A stretch of DNA of 56,824 bases from Gracilibacteraceae bacterium (GCA_031266805.1 JAISAH010000023.1:1-56824); one strand, 5' to 3'; shown: positions 26,107 through 34,984, numbered from the stretch's first letter. Numbers and translations: made by a program. Notes: generated by a model from the sequence alone, not told the origin.

Positions 26107-29100
26107 TTGATTGTTCCTCCCTGCCAGCGCACGTTGCCGGTCCCCAGGCAGGCGCGCAATTCAGTATCCAGCGCCTCCGCCCGCTGCACGGCTGAAGCGC
26201 CGTAAGTTTTTTTGCTTTCCTCAAAATACAGCAGCACGGGAATATTACCGGGATAGGCGGCCAGCGCCGCCGTGACCGACGTTTTGCGCTCCGGATCCAT
26301 TTCTTCTATCGTGCGGCAATCGCGGATCCGCAAAAAGAGTTTCTCGCCCCGGCCGTTCTCCGAGACCGCGGCCAGCGGGCCGATCCGCTCGGCAAAAAGC
26401 TTTTTTTCATCCTCATTCACGCCGTAGCGGCCGCTCACAACTATGACGGCGTCGCTGACCGGCATGGCGGCCATTCGCGCGAAAACCCGCGGAAATATCA
26501 GCACTTCGATCTCGCCCGTCATATCTTCCAAGGTGAAAGTCGCCATCATTTCCCCCCGTTTCGTCAGGTTTTGCCGCGGGCGAGTGACGACGCCGCCCAG
26601 CACCACTTTTGCATCCTCATCTCCGGCCAGACAGGCGGCTATCGTGCCGGTCGTCTGTTCTCGCAGCGCCTGCTCATGCGCGGCCAGCGGGTGCGCCGTC
26701 AGGTAAAGGCCGATATACTCTTTTTCCCATTTGAGGATCTCATCCTCGCCGACCTCCGGCAGATCCGGCAGCGTGATCTCATCCGTCATCCCGCCTTCCT
26801 GCAGCGACACGTCAAAAAGAGACATCTGCCCGGACTGCCGGTCCTGCTGACGCCGCTGGGCGAGACGGAGAGCCTCATCCAGCACGCTCAGGGCCTGGGC
26901 GCGGCTTAAGAGCGACTGAAAAGCGCCGGCTTTGATTAAACTCTCCAGCACGCGTTTATTCAGGACGCGCGGGTCGAGGCGGACGATGGCGTCGTAAAAC
27001 GAGGCGAACGGTCTGAGCGCCCGCTCGGCCAAAATCATGTCCACCGCCTGTCCGCCGACGTTACGCACCGCCGCCAGCCCAAAACGGATAGCGCCGCCCT
27101 CGATCGTAAAATCGCGCCCGCCGTGCTGAACGTCCGGCGGCAAAACGTCGATCCCGCCCGCCCGCGCTTCCATAATATACTGAGCCACTTTATCCGCCGT
27201 CCCCATGACGGAACTGAGCAGCGAACCCGTGAATTCCAGCGGGTAATTGGCTTTCAGGTAGGCGGTCTGGTAGGACAGGAAGGCGTAAGCCGTGGCGTGG
27301 CCTTTATTGAAGCCGTAATTGGCAAATTTTTCCATTAAATCGAAAATATCCGTGGCTTCCTTGAGCGAGAGGCCGAGTTTCAGCGCGCCGGGGGCCAGCT
27401 CTTTTCCGTCCGCGTCCGTGAGGCCGTAGATAAAATTCTGGCGCTCTTTTTCCATGACGTCGACCTTTTTCTTGCCCATGGCGCGGCGGAGCAGATCGGC
27501 GCGGCCCAGAGAATACCCGCCGAGGACCCGGGCAATCTCCATGACCTGCTCCTGATAAACGATTATGCCGTAAGTGGCGGCCAAGATCGGCTCCAGCGCC
27601 GGATGCAGATAACTCACGGGCGCGCCGTGCTTGCGCCGGATGTATTCCGGGATCTGCTCCATCGGGCCCGGTCGGTACAGCGCGATCACGGCGATAATAT
27701 CCTCGAATTCCGTCGGTTTCAGCTCGCGCAGCACGTTGCGGATGCCCTCGCTTTCCAGCTGGAACACGCCGGAAGCGTCGCCCTCCGCCAGAAGCGCGTA
27801 AGTCGCTTTATCATCCAGCGGCAGTTTGGCGATGTCGATCTCCAGACCGCGGGTCTCCCGGATCATGGCCAGGGCTTTCGTGATGATCGTCAGGTTGCGC
27901 AGGCCGAGAAAATCCATTTTCAAAAGGCCGAGACTTTCGACCGTGTTCATCGGAAACTGGGTCATCGGCACGCCGTCGCTGGAGCGCTGCAGCGGCAGAA
28001 AATCCGTCAGCGGCGCCGGCGCGATCACTACCCCGGCCGCGTGGGTGGAAGCGTGCCGGGGCATCCCTTCCAGGGCGCGGGCGATATCGTACAGGCGGCG
28101 CGTTTCCTCGCCCTCCTCCACCAGGCGTTTCAGTTCCGGGGAATAGCGCAGGGCGTCGTCCAGTTTGACGGCGGCCTGGCCCGGCCCTATCCTCATCGGC
28201 ACGGCTTTGGCCACCTTATCCACATGGGCCAGCGGCAGGCCCAGCGCCCGGCCGACGTCGCGCAGCACGGCTCTGGCTCCCATCGTGCCGAAGGTGATGA
28301 TCTGGCAAACGCGGTCCTCGCCGTATTTTTCCCGCACATAGCCGATCACTTTTTCCCGGCCCTCCGGGTCGAAATCGATGTCGATATCCGGCATGGACAC
28401 GCGTTCCGGATTCAGGAACCGCTCAAACAAGAGGTCAAAACGCAAAGGCTCGATCGCGGTTATTTCCAGCAAATAGGCCACCATGCTCGCCGCGGCCGAC
28501 CCGCGTCCCGGCCCTACCGTCACGCCCACCTCCCGCGCGTAGCGGCAAAAATCGGCCACGATCAGGAAATAGCCGGAAAAGCCCATGTCCCGGATGACGC
28601 CGAGTTCGTATTCCAACCGCTGCGTTTCCGCGGGGCCGGCGCTAGGATAAAAACGGGGAAAAGCCTCCCGGCAGATCCGCTCCAGCCAGGCGTCATGGGT
28701 AAAACCCGCCGGGGCGGTAAAATCCGGCAGATGATAGTCGCCGAACGTGAATTCCACCCGGCAACGGGCGGCGATTTCCGCTGTTATATCCAGCACCCGC
28801 GGTTCGCGGCCGAACATTTTCTCCATTTCCGCCCGGCTTTTGAGGTAAAATTCCTGGCTGTTGAAGGACAGGCGGGAGGGGTCGGACAAAGTCTTCCCCA
28901 TTTGGATGCACATGAGGACGTCCTGAGCAAAAGCGTCTTCCCGATTAACGTAATGCAGATCGTTCGTCGCGACGAGCGGAATGCCGGTGCGCGCGCTCAA
29001 GTCGCGCAGGCCGGCGTTGACGCGGGTCTGCTCGTCGGAGCCGTAATCCTGCATTTCCAGAAAATAATTGCCCGGCCCGAAAATGCTGAGATATTCGAGC

Positions 29101-29585
29101 GCCGCCCGCTCCGCGCCGGCGCTGTCGCCAGCGGCCAGAAGCTGCGCCACTTCGCCGGCCAGGCAGGCGCTGAGACAGATGACGCCGCCGCTGTGCCGCC
29201 GCAGGAGTTCTTTGTCCGCGCGCGGTTTATAGTAAAATCCTTCCAGATGCGCCTGGGAAACGATCCGCACGATATTGCGATATCCCTCGTTGTTTTCCGC
29301 CAGCAAAATGAGGTGATAGTTTTTATCGTCGCGGCCGGGAGTCTTGTCATGGCGCGAATACGGCGCGACATAGATCTCGCAGCCGATGATGGGTTTTATC
29401 CCCCGAGCCTGACAGGCGCGGTAAAAATCGATCACCCCGTACATGACGCCGTGATCGGTGATCGCCAGCGCTTCCATGCCCAGCTCTCCGGCCCGGCGCG
29501 CGAGGTCGTCAATGGCGGCGGCGCCGTCCAGCAAGCTGTATTGCGTATGCACATGCAGATGGACAAATCCCGGTTTTTCCTTCAT
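26103..29585 (-). CDS. dnaE: DNA polymerase III subunit alpha (DnaE type)
   Basis: A 1160-residue replicative polymerase. The PHP domain starts FVHLHVHTQYSLLDGA and continues with ITDHGVMYG. The palm holds GPGRGSAAASMVAYLLEIT and the catalytic acidic triplet PDIDIDFDPEG (about residue 400), with a later acidic LKMDFLGLRNL. Helix-hairpin-helix and tau-binding regions follow, and an OB fold (about 985-1060) reads VVLGGVVTRPRQNLTKRG. The length is normal for DnaE1, and there is no exonuclease insert as in PolC. It follows the U32 gene by seven bases and overlaps coaD, in a minus-strand operon. Confidence 0.95.
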   Translation of the reverse strand: MKEKPGFVHLHVHTQYSLLDGAAAIDDLARRAGELGMEALAITDHGVMYGVIDFYRACQARGIKPIIGCEIYVAPYSRHDKTPGRDDKNYHLILLAENNEGYRNIVRIVSQAHLEGFYYKPRADKELLRRHSGGVICLSACLAGEVAQLLAAGDSAGAERAALEYLSIFGPGNYFLEMQDYGSDEQTRVNAGLRDLSARTGIPLVATNDLHYVNREDAFAQDVLMCIQMGKTLSDPSRLSFNSQEFYLKSRAEMEKMFGREPRVLDITAEIAARCRVEFTFGDYHLPDFTAPAGFTHDAWLERICREAFPRFYPSAGPAETQRLEYELGVIRDMGFSGYFLIVADFCRYAREVGVTVGPGRGSAAASMVAYLLEITAIEPLRFDLLFERFLNPERVSMPDIDIDFDPEGREKVIGYVREKYGEDRVCQIITFGTMGARAVLRDVGRALGLPLAHVDKVAKAVPMRIGPGQAAVKLDDALRYSPELKRLVEEGEETRRLYDIARALEGMPRHASTHAAGVVIAPAPLTDFLPLQRSSDGVPMTQFPMNTVESLGLLKMDFLGLRNLTIITKALAMIRETRGLEIDIAKLPLDDKATYALLAEGDASGVFQLESEGIRNVLRELKPTEFEDIIAVIALYRPGPMEQIPEYIRRKHGAPVSYLHPALEPILAATYGIIVYQEQVMEIARVLGGYSLGRADLLRRAMGKKKVDVMEKERQNFIYGLTDADGKELAPGALKLGLSLKEATDIFDLMEKFANYGFNKGHATAYAFLSYQTAYLKANYPLEFTGSLLSSVMGTADKVAQYIMEARAGGIDVLPPDVQHGGRDFTIEGGAIRFGLAAVRNVGGQAVDMILAERALRPFASFYDAIVRLDPRVLNKRVLESLIKAGAFQSLLSRAQALSVLDEALRLAQRRQQDRQSGQMSLFDVSLQEGGMTDEITLPDLPEVGEDEILKWEKEYIGLYLTAHPLAAHEQALREQTTGTIAACLAGDEDAKVVLGGVVTRPRQNLTKRGEMMATFTLEDMTGEIEVLIFPRVFARMAAMPVSDAVIVVSGRYGVNEDEKKLFAERIGPLAAVSENGRGEKLFLRIRDCRTIEEMDPERKTSVTAALAAYPGNIPVLLYFEESKKTYGASAVQRAEALDTELRACLGTGNVRWQGGTIN

Positions 29586-29592
29586 CCGTTTC

Positions 29593-31053
29593 CTATTCTC
29601 CTTCCGCCGTCAGTTCCACGGGCAGCGGCAGCGCCATGATCATCTCCCGCAGTTCCGGCCACGCGGACCGCGTGGTCTGGATGAGGACTTCTCCCGCCTG
29701 CCTGTCGGCGGTGGTCACAACGCCGAGATGTCCCAGACCTTCTAAATATTTTGTCAATAATTGGATATCGGCGCGGTCCACCCGCGCGTAAATCAGGCGG
29801 TCGCTGTCCGCGAGCGGCGGGAGGGTCTCCGCCTTGCGGCGGCGGAGCAGACTGCCGGGCGGCGCGCCGCCGGGGATATTTAAGGCGACGATTTCCTGGG
29901 CGTGGCGGGCCGAGTCCCGCGGGCGCCCGTCCGCGCCTGTGATCTCCGTCACGCGAAAAGAGCGCGCCGCCGAGGCCGGAGCCAGTATTTCCAGTGTTTC
30001 GCCCAAGCGGAAAGCGTTGCGTTCCTCCACTTCCACGCGGCCGTCCGCCGCCGGCCCCAGCACGCGGGCGACAAAATCATATTCCCGCTCATAACCGCCC
30101 TCCGCGGCGGTCGCGTCCGGCGTCTCCGGCAGCAAAAACCCGGTCGTGAACGGGCGGTGGCTCGCCTTGCCCAACTCCGCCAGCCAGTCCGGCAGCCGGG
30201 CGGCAAAGGCCGCCTCCCCCTCGTCCCACAGCGTATCGATGGCCTGACGGTAAACCTGTACGGTCGAAGCCACATAGTGGACGCTTTTCATCCGTCCCTC
30301 TATTTTCCAGCTGGTGAAACCGAGAGGGCGGAGAAGCGGCAGCAGCGGCAGCAGACACAGATCGCGGGAATTAAGGATATAGGATCCCCGCCCGTCTTCC
30401 TCCAGCGGAAAATACTGCCCCGGCCGCCCTGTCTCCGTCAGCGCGTAGGCCCAGCGGCAGGGCTGGGCGCAATCGCCCCGGTTGGCGTCCCGACCCGTCA
30501 GATACCGGCTGAGCAAACAGCGGCCGGAATAAGCCACGCACATAGCCCCGTGGACAAATATCTCCAGCTCCCCGGCCGCGGCGGCGGCCACCGCCGTGAG
30601 TTCCGGCAGGCTGAGCTCGCGGGCCAGCACGACGCGCCGGAGGCCCTGCCCGAACCAAAACTCCGCCGCCCTAGCGTTGAGACAATTGGCCTGAGTGCTC
30701 AGATGGAGCGGCAGAGCGGGCGCCGCGGCCCGGGCCAACATCAGAACTCCGGGATCGGAGATTATGGCGCCGTCCGCGCCTATACGCGCCAATTCCGCTA
30801 ATAATTCCGCCAGCCCGGCAAAATCGTCTTCTTGGGCAAAAATATTCACGGTCACATAGAGTTTTTTGCCCTGCCCGTGCGCGTAGGCGACGGCCTCCGC
30901 CAGTTCCGCCGGCGTAAAATTGCCGGCCCGCGCCCGCAAACCGTAATTTTCCGCGCCGGCGTAGACCGCGTCCGCGCCGAATAAAAAGGCGCAACGCAGT
31001 TTTTCCATGTCGCCGGCCGGCGCTAAGAGTTCCGGTTTCCGGCCGGGATTCAT
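29593..31053 (-). CDS. Peptidase U32-family protein (putative RNA hydroxylation factor, RlhA/TrhP-like)
   Basis: A 486-residue protein. The N-terminal TIM-barrel-like part starts PELLAPAGDMEKLRCAFLFGADAVYAG, the family hallmark. The U32 signature SGRCLLSRYLTGRDANRGDC near residues 172-191 carries Cys residues, followed by AQPCRW, which may bind an iron-sulfur cluster. Characterised bacterial members (RlhA, TrhP) are needed for 5-hydroxylation of 23S rRNA cytidine or tRNA uridine with prephenate as a source of oxygen; peptidase activity is doubtful for most. The C-terminal part (about 330-480) is a beta-rich extension. Overlap by four bases with the upstream gene suggests coupling. Confidence 0.85.
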   Translation of the reverse strand: MNPGRKPELLAPAGDMEKLRCAFLFGADAVYAGAENYGLRARAGNFTPAELAEAVAYAHGQGKKLYVTVNIFAQEDDFAGLAELLAELARIGADGAIISDPGVLMLARAAAPALPLHLSTQANCLNARAAEFWFGQGLRRVVLARELSLPELTAVAAAAAGELEIFVHGAMCVAYSGRCLLSRYLTGRDANRGDCAQPCRWAYALTETGRPGQYFPLEEDGRGSYILNSRDLCLLPLLPLLRPLGFTSWKIEGRMKSVHYVASTVQVYRQAIDTLWDEGEAAFAARLPDWLAELGKASHRPFTTGFLLPETPDATAAEGGYEREYDFVARVLGPAADGRVEVEERNAFRLGETLEILAPASAARSFRVTEITGADGRPRDSARHAQEIVALNIPGGAPPGSLLRRRKAETLPPLADSDRLIYARVDRADIQLLTKYLEGLGHLGVVTTADRQAGEVLIQTTRSAWPELREMIMALPLPVELTAEGE

Positions 31054-31613
31054 TCGCCTTCCTCCGTTCCGCGGCGGCGCAGCGCCTCCGCCTGTTCCGG
31101 CGGCACTATTTCCTCCACCGCCCAGCCGTCGTCCGCGCCGGCCAGACTGGCTACATAAGCGTCCCGCATTTTCCGGTTGATGGTCACCATCTTCACATCC
31201 TGGCGAATACCGCGCAGTTCAGGCGGCCGCCGGGAAAGCTCCGTTTCCTCAATGACGGCGCCCGTTTCCGGCCGCGGGCGGGCCGGTCGCCTAGGCGCCG
31301 CCGCCGTCTCGCCGCTCCCGCCGCCCGTTTCCCCGCGGCCCGCGCCGGCAAGCGCCGCCCACTCCCGGACGAGTTCCGGGAACTCGGTCACGACGAACAC
31401 TTCCTGCACGGCGCCGCCGCCTTTAAGTATCAGCTTGCAGCCCGTTTTCGTCTCATACTGATAAACAGCGTCCTTTTCCCGCGCCCGCGCGGGTTCGATG
31501 ACACCGGGGATGATATCCGTCACGACGTCCAGTTCGCTCAGCGATTCCAGCAATTCGAGCGCGCCGTCTATCATGTGATGCTCTCTTTTTATCTTGCTAT
31601 GGCGATATTTCAC
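31050..31613 (-). CDS. Conserved hypothetical protein, possible DUF2103-like metal-binding protein
   Basis: A 187-residue protein. The N-terminal 75 residues (KYRHSKIKREHHMIDGALELLE, then VVTDIIPGVIEP) look conserved and are rich in His/Arg/Lys, as in small predicted metal- or nucleic-acid-binding proteins; I link it only tentatively to DUF2103. The middle (about 95-130) is a Gly/Pro/Arg-rich linker of low complexity, and the end is acidic. GTG 31613 is preferred because CAGGAG lies nine bases before it and the conserved stretch begins right there; TTG 31640 has no SD. The gene is first in the U32-dnaE-coaD-kinase operon behind a good promoter. Confidence 0.6.
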   Translation of the reverse strand: MKYRHSKIKREHHMIDGALELLESLSELDVVTDIIPGVIEPARAREKDAVYQYETKTGCKLILKGGGAVQEVFVVTEFPELVREWAALAGAGRGETGGGSGETAAAPRRPARPRPETGAVIEETELSRRPPELRGIRQDVKMVTINRKMRDAYVASLAGADDGWAVEEIVPPEQAEALRRRGTEEGE

Positions 31614-31686
31614 GAGTAAATACGCTCCTGCCGCCAACAAGCGGTCATTCCGGAAAAGACGCCCGCCGCGTCCGTCCTACCGGAAA

Positions 31687-31715
31687 ATTGTATCATGTTT
31701 GACGAGCGGATTCAA
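31687..31715 (-). promoter_or_regulatory. Promoter of the U32-dnaE-coaD-two-component operon
   Basis: On the minus strand, TTGAAT (31710-31715), a 17-base spacer and TACAAT (31687-31692). It lies between the stop of the 408-residue gene and the first gene of the operon, with about 75 bases of leader. Confidence 0.7.
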
Positions 31716-31717
31716 TA

Positions 31718-32944
31718 TCACTTTTCACAAGTGGAACACAGTTCCTTTTCCCAGCCCGGCAGGGCGAAAAACTCCTCCGTCTTGAACGGGGTCGCGCTGT
31801 AAAAACAATCCGGAAACACGACCGTCTTCCGGAGCCGCGCCGTCGTCAGAACGTCGCACAGGCCGCTGCGCAGCCCGACGAACCGGCCCGCGTACTCGGC
31901 GGCGGATATGATCTGGCTGAGCGGGAGGCGAAGCGGCACAGTCCCGCGAACGGCCTGTTCTTCCCCGGTTATGTTCGTACAAACGAGATACCCCTCGCGT
32001 CGCCACTGCGCGGCGATATCCTCCCAAAAGGCGGCCGGCGGCCCGGCGACGCTGCGGGCGTACGGGGCGAGGACGACGGTTTTGCCTTTGACCAGCCGCA
32101 CCGGCCCGTTGTAAGGCCGCAAATCCGTGGGCGCGGCCGGCTCGGTCCCGGACGGCAGGCCGTAGACGGCGAGACGGTAATAATCGATGAACGACAGGAA
32201 GCGTTTGTCCAAATACTTAATGATATTATCCGTGTACGGGCGGTCGTGATGGGCGATCAGACAGTTTTCCGCGCGGGTGAAAATAAGCGCCTGGACCAGA
32301 TCGTCCATTTCCGCGCCGCTCAGCGCCACGATATGCGGCATACCGAAGATCTCGGCGACTTGGCGGCAGCCTTCCCCGGTCACGACGGCCAGAGCCGCGC
32401 CGATCCCCTGTTTGGCCTGATAAGCGGGCAGAAAAGCCAGCGCCCAATACGCGTCGCCCAAGGCGTTATACGGACAAACGACGAGAAAGTCCTCCGGGCG
32501 CTCCGACCGGATCCGGGCGAGAGTTTTCGCGCCGCGCCGCATACGCGCGTATTTACGGGAGACGGTCTCCGGCGCCAGAGAGTATTCGCTGAAAGAATCA
32601 TAGTCCGCCGCCTGCACGATCTCGCCGTCATAGCCGAGCCGCCGCAGCTGGGCCGCCATTTCCGCGAAAAAACGCGAGGCGATGAGAACGGCGCTGCCCT
32701 CGGCGGTATAGCCGCGGATGGTTTCCGGCGGCGCGATCGGGATATCGCGGTACGAAAGCCCCTGCTTCGAGACGCTGTTGTCGAGGATAGCGGCGGGAGA
32801 GACCCCGCGCGCCAGCAGCCAGTCCGCCATTTCCTCTGTAGCGTTGCAATGGCCGAACAGAAACACCGCCCGCTCGACGAACGAACGTTTGTTAACGAGA
32901 GCGTCCAGCACGCCCAGCATCTCTGTTTTATGACGCTGCTCCAT
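31718..32944 (-). CDS. Unrecognised protein with NAD-binding-like and GT-B-like parts
   Basis: A 408-residue soluble protein. The N-terminal third (about 20-110) reads like a Rossmann unit: AVFLFGHCNATEEMADWLL, AAILDNSVSKQG and AVLIASRFFAEMAAQLRRLGY, similar to cofactor- or sugar-binding domains that precede glycosyltransferases. The rest (about 150-400) has two Rossmann-like halves: FLVVCPYNALGDAYWALAFLPAY resembles the start of heptosyltransferase-type GT-B enzymes, and KTVVLAPYARS with FVGLRSGLCDVL resembles their donor-binding lobe. A glycan or cell-envelope role is therefore possible. It ends in a CSTC motif. A 40-base gap separates it from the AlbA_2 gene, in the same direction. No family name is offered. 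Confidence 0.6.
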   Translation of the reverse strand: MEQRHKTEMLGVLDALVNKRSFVERAVFLFGHCNATEEMADWLLARGVSPAAILDNSVSKQGLSYRDIPIAPPETIRGYTAEGSAVLIASRFFAEMAAQLRRLGYDGEIVQAADYDSFSEYSLAPETVSRKYARMRRGAKTLARIRSERPEDFLVVCPYNALGDAYWALAFLPAYQAKQGIGAALAVVTGEGCRQVAEIFGMPHIVALSGAEMDDLVQALIFTRAENCLIAHHDRPYTDNIIKYLDKRFLSFIDYYRLAVYGLPSGTEPAAPTDLRPYNGPVRLVKGKTVVLAPYARSVAGPPAAFWEDIAAQWRREGYLVCTNITGEEQAVRGTVPLRLPLSQIISAAEYAGRFVGLRSGLCDVLTTARLRKTVVFPDCFYSATPFKTEEFFALPGWEKELCSTCEK

Positions 32945-32984
32945 CTTACGGCGATCCCCCTCGTCGCTTCGGGCCTCCCCCGGT

Positions 32985-34364
32985 TTATTCTTCCGCCCTG
33001 CCCCGCGGTTTCAAAGCATAGTGAGCATACCTTTTATCACCGATTTTTTCAATTGTGCCATCACCGACCATCTCGCGGAGCAAAGCTCTGACGCGGCCGT
33101 CGCTTAATCCGATAACGCCGGCAAAATCAGCGACTCGCGCCTGACCGTTTTCCTCAAGGTAGGATATGACGGCGCGTTTTCTATCGGTCGCCGCGGCCGA
33201 TAGCGACCGATTGGCGGCCGATTGGCGGCCGATAGAACTCTCGGCTTCGCTACGTTTGAACGTGACTTTGAAAAAACCCGCAAACTCAAATTTAGGTTCG
33301 GCCACGTTTGCCTCTCGCGTCGCGTTCCTCATTCGCCCGATGCCGGTCCCCATCTGTTCGATATAGGCGATACGGAAAAACATACTGGCAATAATTGGAT
33401 TGCGCGTGATCGTGACGGTTCCGAAATTCTCAGGCGTGATGCCTTTGCAGACGCCGCCGGGGCTGACAATATCCACGCGGTCGTCAAAAATCTCCACCAT
33501 GACTCGCGAGCCTTTTTCAAAATAGTCTCTGTGACAGGCGGCGTTGACCACAGCCTCACGGAGGGCGTCCTCCGGCAGTTCAAGTATGTTCTCGCGCCGC
33601 AGGCCTTCGATTTTGTAACTAAGGCGGAGATGTTTTTTCAAAAAAATGATCGCGTTGTCAACATTACTGACTATATCGCCGCTTAGTTCCTTTGCGTCTA
33701 AAATATTAGTCTTGCCGGTTCCCTTGTACAGAGCGCAAACGATTCCCGCGTGGCGGAACAATACGTCCTCGTCATTAACCCGGAAAAACAATGCCCCCGC
33801 GTTTGTGAAACACATTTTACCGCCGGACATCCCGGTGCAGTTCAGATTTTTCAAAATCGCCTCGCGTTCAAGCACGCCGCTGATTTTCGCTGCCCGGACA
33901 TAACGCTTAAACGCTGATTCATTGAACAGTTCGTCGATCGGCAAATCATCACGGATAATTTCATCGTAACGCACCCGCCCTTCGCTTTGGAAGAAGTCGA
34001 TGATACTGTCTCGGTCCAGCTTTTGCGAGTTGGGGCCAGAGCGGAGATAAAAGCCTGTCGGGCAAGAGTACGGCTTATGCGTTCCCTCCGGGACTGTCAG
34101 CGCAACAATGTTATCAATAACATCAATACTCACATTCAGCCGGGGTTCGATTTTGTTGACGGTGTCTTGTATGCGGGAGCGCGCAGCGTTGCTCACGTCC
34201 GTGCCCACCACGTGGCCGCGGTCGTCCACGCCGATAAAGACTTTGCCGCCCGAAGCGTTGGCAAAAGCGCAGACTTCTGAAGGGAGCGACTTATCGGCGC
34301 TCACTTTGAATTCCACTGTGTAGCTTTCACCCTCGCTGAGGATGATGTCTAGATCATTTGTCAT
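32985..34364 (-). CDS. AlbA_2 (Schlafen-like) domain regulator with ATP-binding domain
   Basis: A 459-residue protein. Residues about 8-120 form an AlbA_2/SLFN-type domain: GESYTVEFKVSAD, then VCAFANASGGKVFIGVDDRGHVVG. The middle (about 240-370) is a GHKL-like ATP-binding region with LPEDALREAVVNAACHRDY and the typical MGTGIGRMRNATREA segment. The end (about 390-455) is a winged helix (YLEENGQARVADFAGVIGLSDGRVRALLREMV). Such proteins are putative transcriptional regulators and are often near mobile or defence genes. ATG 34364 is chosen because AGAGG lies upstream. It follows the 111-residue gene by 16 bases, so the two are probably cotranscribed. Confidence 0.85.
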   Translation of the reverse strand: MTNDLDIILSEGESYTVEFKVSADKSLPSEVCAFANASGGKVFIGVDDRGHVVGTDVSNAARSRIQDTVNKIEPRLNVSIDVIDNIVALTVPEGTHKPYSCPTGFYLRSGPNSQKLDRDSIIDFFQSEGRVRYDEIIRDDLPIDELFNESAFKRYVRAAKISGVLEREAILKNLNCTGMSGGKMCFTNAGALFFRVNDEDVLFRHAGIVCALYKGTGKTNILDAKELSGDIVSNVDNAIIFLKKHLRLSYKIEGLRRENILELPEDALREAVVNAACHRDYFEKGSRVMVEIFDDRVDIVSPGGVCKGITPENFGTVTITRNPIIASMFFRIAYIEQMGTGIGRMRNATREANVAEPKFEFAGFFKVTFKRSEAESSIGRQSAANRSLSAAATDRKRAVISYLEENGQARVADFAGVIGLSDGRVRALLREMVGDGTIEKIGDKRYAHYALKPRGRAEE

Positions 34365-34380
34365 TGGGTATAGCCTCTTT

Positions 34381-34716
34381 TCAGAATAAATCACACCCCT
34401 GCGTCTTGAACTCTTCGACCTTGTCAAGCAACTCCTCAACGGTTACGTCTAGATAGTTAGCAAGACATGGCAGACAGAAAAACTTAGTCGTTTTTTTACC
34501 GTGGAACTTTTTATTCAGCCCGACAGCGATTTTGTCGAGTTTGCTTTCGCAGCTCCTGAACTCGCTGTCTTTGCTCGCAAAATCGTCATACGCCTTGGGT
34601 GCGTATGTAATTACGACATCATCCAAATTTACTTCGCAAAATTCGCATAATCTGCCAATTAAGAAAACCAACCATCTTATCGAATATTCCGTAACGATCC
34701 AATATCCATTTGACAA
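34381..34716 (-). CDS. Small Cys-rich protein (possible zinc-ribbon type)
   Basis: A 111-residue protein, A+T-rich compared with neighbours. The last 58 residues (CESKLDKIAVGLNKKFHGKKTTK, then FFCLPCLANYLDVTVEELLDKVEEFKTQGC) resemble short clostridial proteins that bind zinc with two CxxC pairs. Here the first pair is reduced to Cys56 alone, while Cys81/Cys84 form CLPC. An unusual N-terminal part (1-55) holds a second CxxC (Cys24/Cys27); it may be a replacement ligand pair or simply untranslated sequence. The start is TTG 34716 with no clear SD, so the true start may lie further in. It is cotranscribed with the AlbA_2 gene. Confidence 0.55.
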   Translation of the reverse strand: MSNGYWIVTEYSIRWLVFLIGRLCEFCEVNLDDVVITYAPKAYDDFASKDSEFRSCESKLDKIAVGLNKKFHGKKTTKFFCLPCLANYLDVTVEELLDKVEEFKTQGCDLF

Positions 34717-34724
34717 TTGACGCG

Positions 34725-34904
34725 CTATCGGTTGACGCCGGCGAGTTCAACAAGTAAATCTCGCCATGTACCAACAGGAACAACTTCTCCGTTTACTGTA
34801 CAAGTTACCGGATCACAATTCGTACACGATTCTGTATGCGTAAAATCAACACGGAGAACCGTGCTGTTCGCTGGGCTTGTGATCGACGTTGCGGTTTGTG
34901 CCAC
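34725..34904 (-). CDS. Candidate 59-residue Cys microprotein
   Basis: A short frame starting at GTG 34904, 11 bases after AGAGGA. The sequence has three Cys in a CTNCDPVTC arrangement (27, 30, 35) and a polar N-terminal half rich in Thr/Ser, then VNGEVVPVGTWRDLLVELAG. The frame extends upstream to an ATG at 34964, but that ATG lies inside the spacer of a perfect promoter and cannot be in the transcript. The gene is the first after that promoter and ends eight bases before the next frame. No family is recognised. An RNA leader without coding function is the alternative. Confidence 0.4.
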   Translation of the reverse strand: MAQTATSITSPANSTVLRVDFTHTESCTNCDPVTCTVNGEVVPVGTWRDLLVELAGVNR

Positions 34905-34955
34905 AGTCAGACTTTTCCTCTGTTGACTAATCCCAACCTTATAAAACGTATCTTG

Positions 34956-34984
34956 ATTATACATGTCGGTATTTTTTTTGTCAA
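34956..34984 (-). promoter_or_regulatory. Perfect consensus sigma-A promoter (minus strand)
   Basis: TTGACA (34979-34984), a 17-base spacer and TATAAT (34956-34961), read on the minus strand. It would start transcription near 34949 and drive the microprotein, the 111-residue gene and the AlbA_2 regulator. Confidence 0.8.

Noticed and set aside
27603-29639. A 678-codon + strand frame opposite dnaE
   Set aside because: Shadow frame of a clear polymerase gene; the composition is typical of antisense translation and there is no start signal.
34717-34926. + strand 69-codon frame opposite the candidate microprotein
   Set aside because: It has no SD and no promoter in that direction, and the perfect promoter there points to the minus strand.
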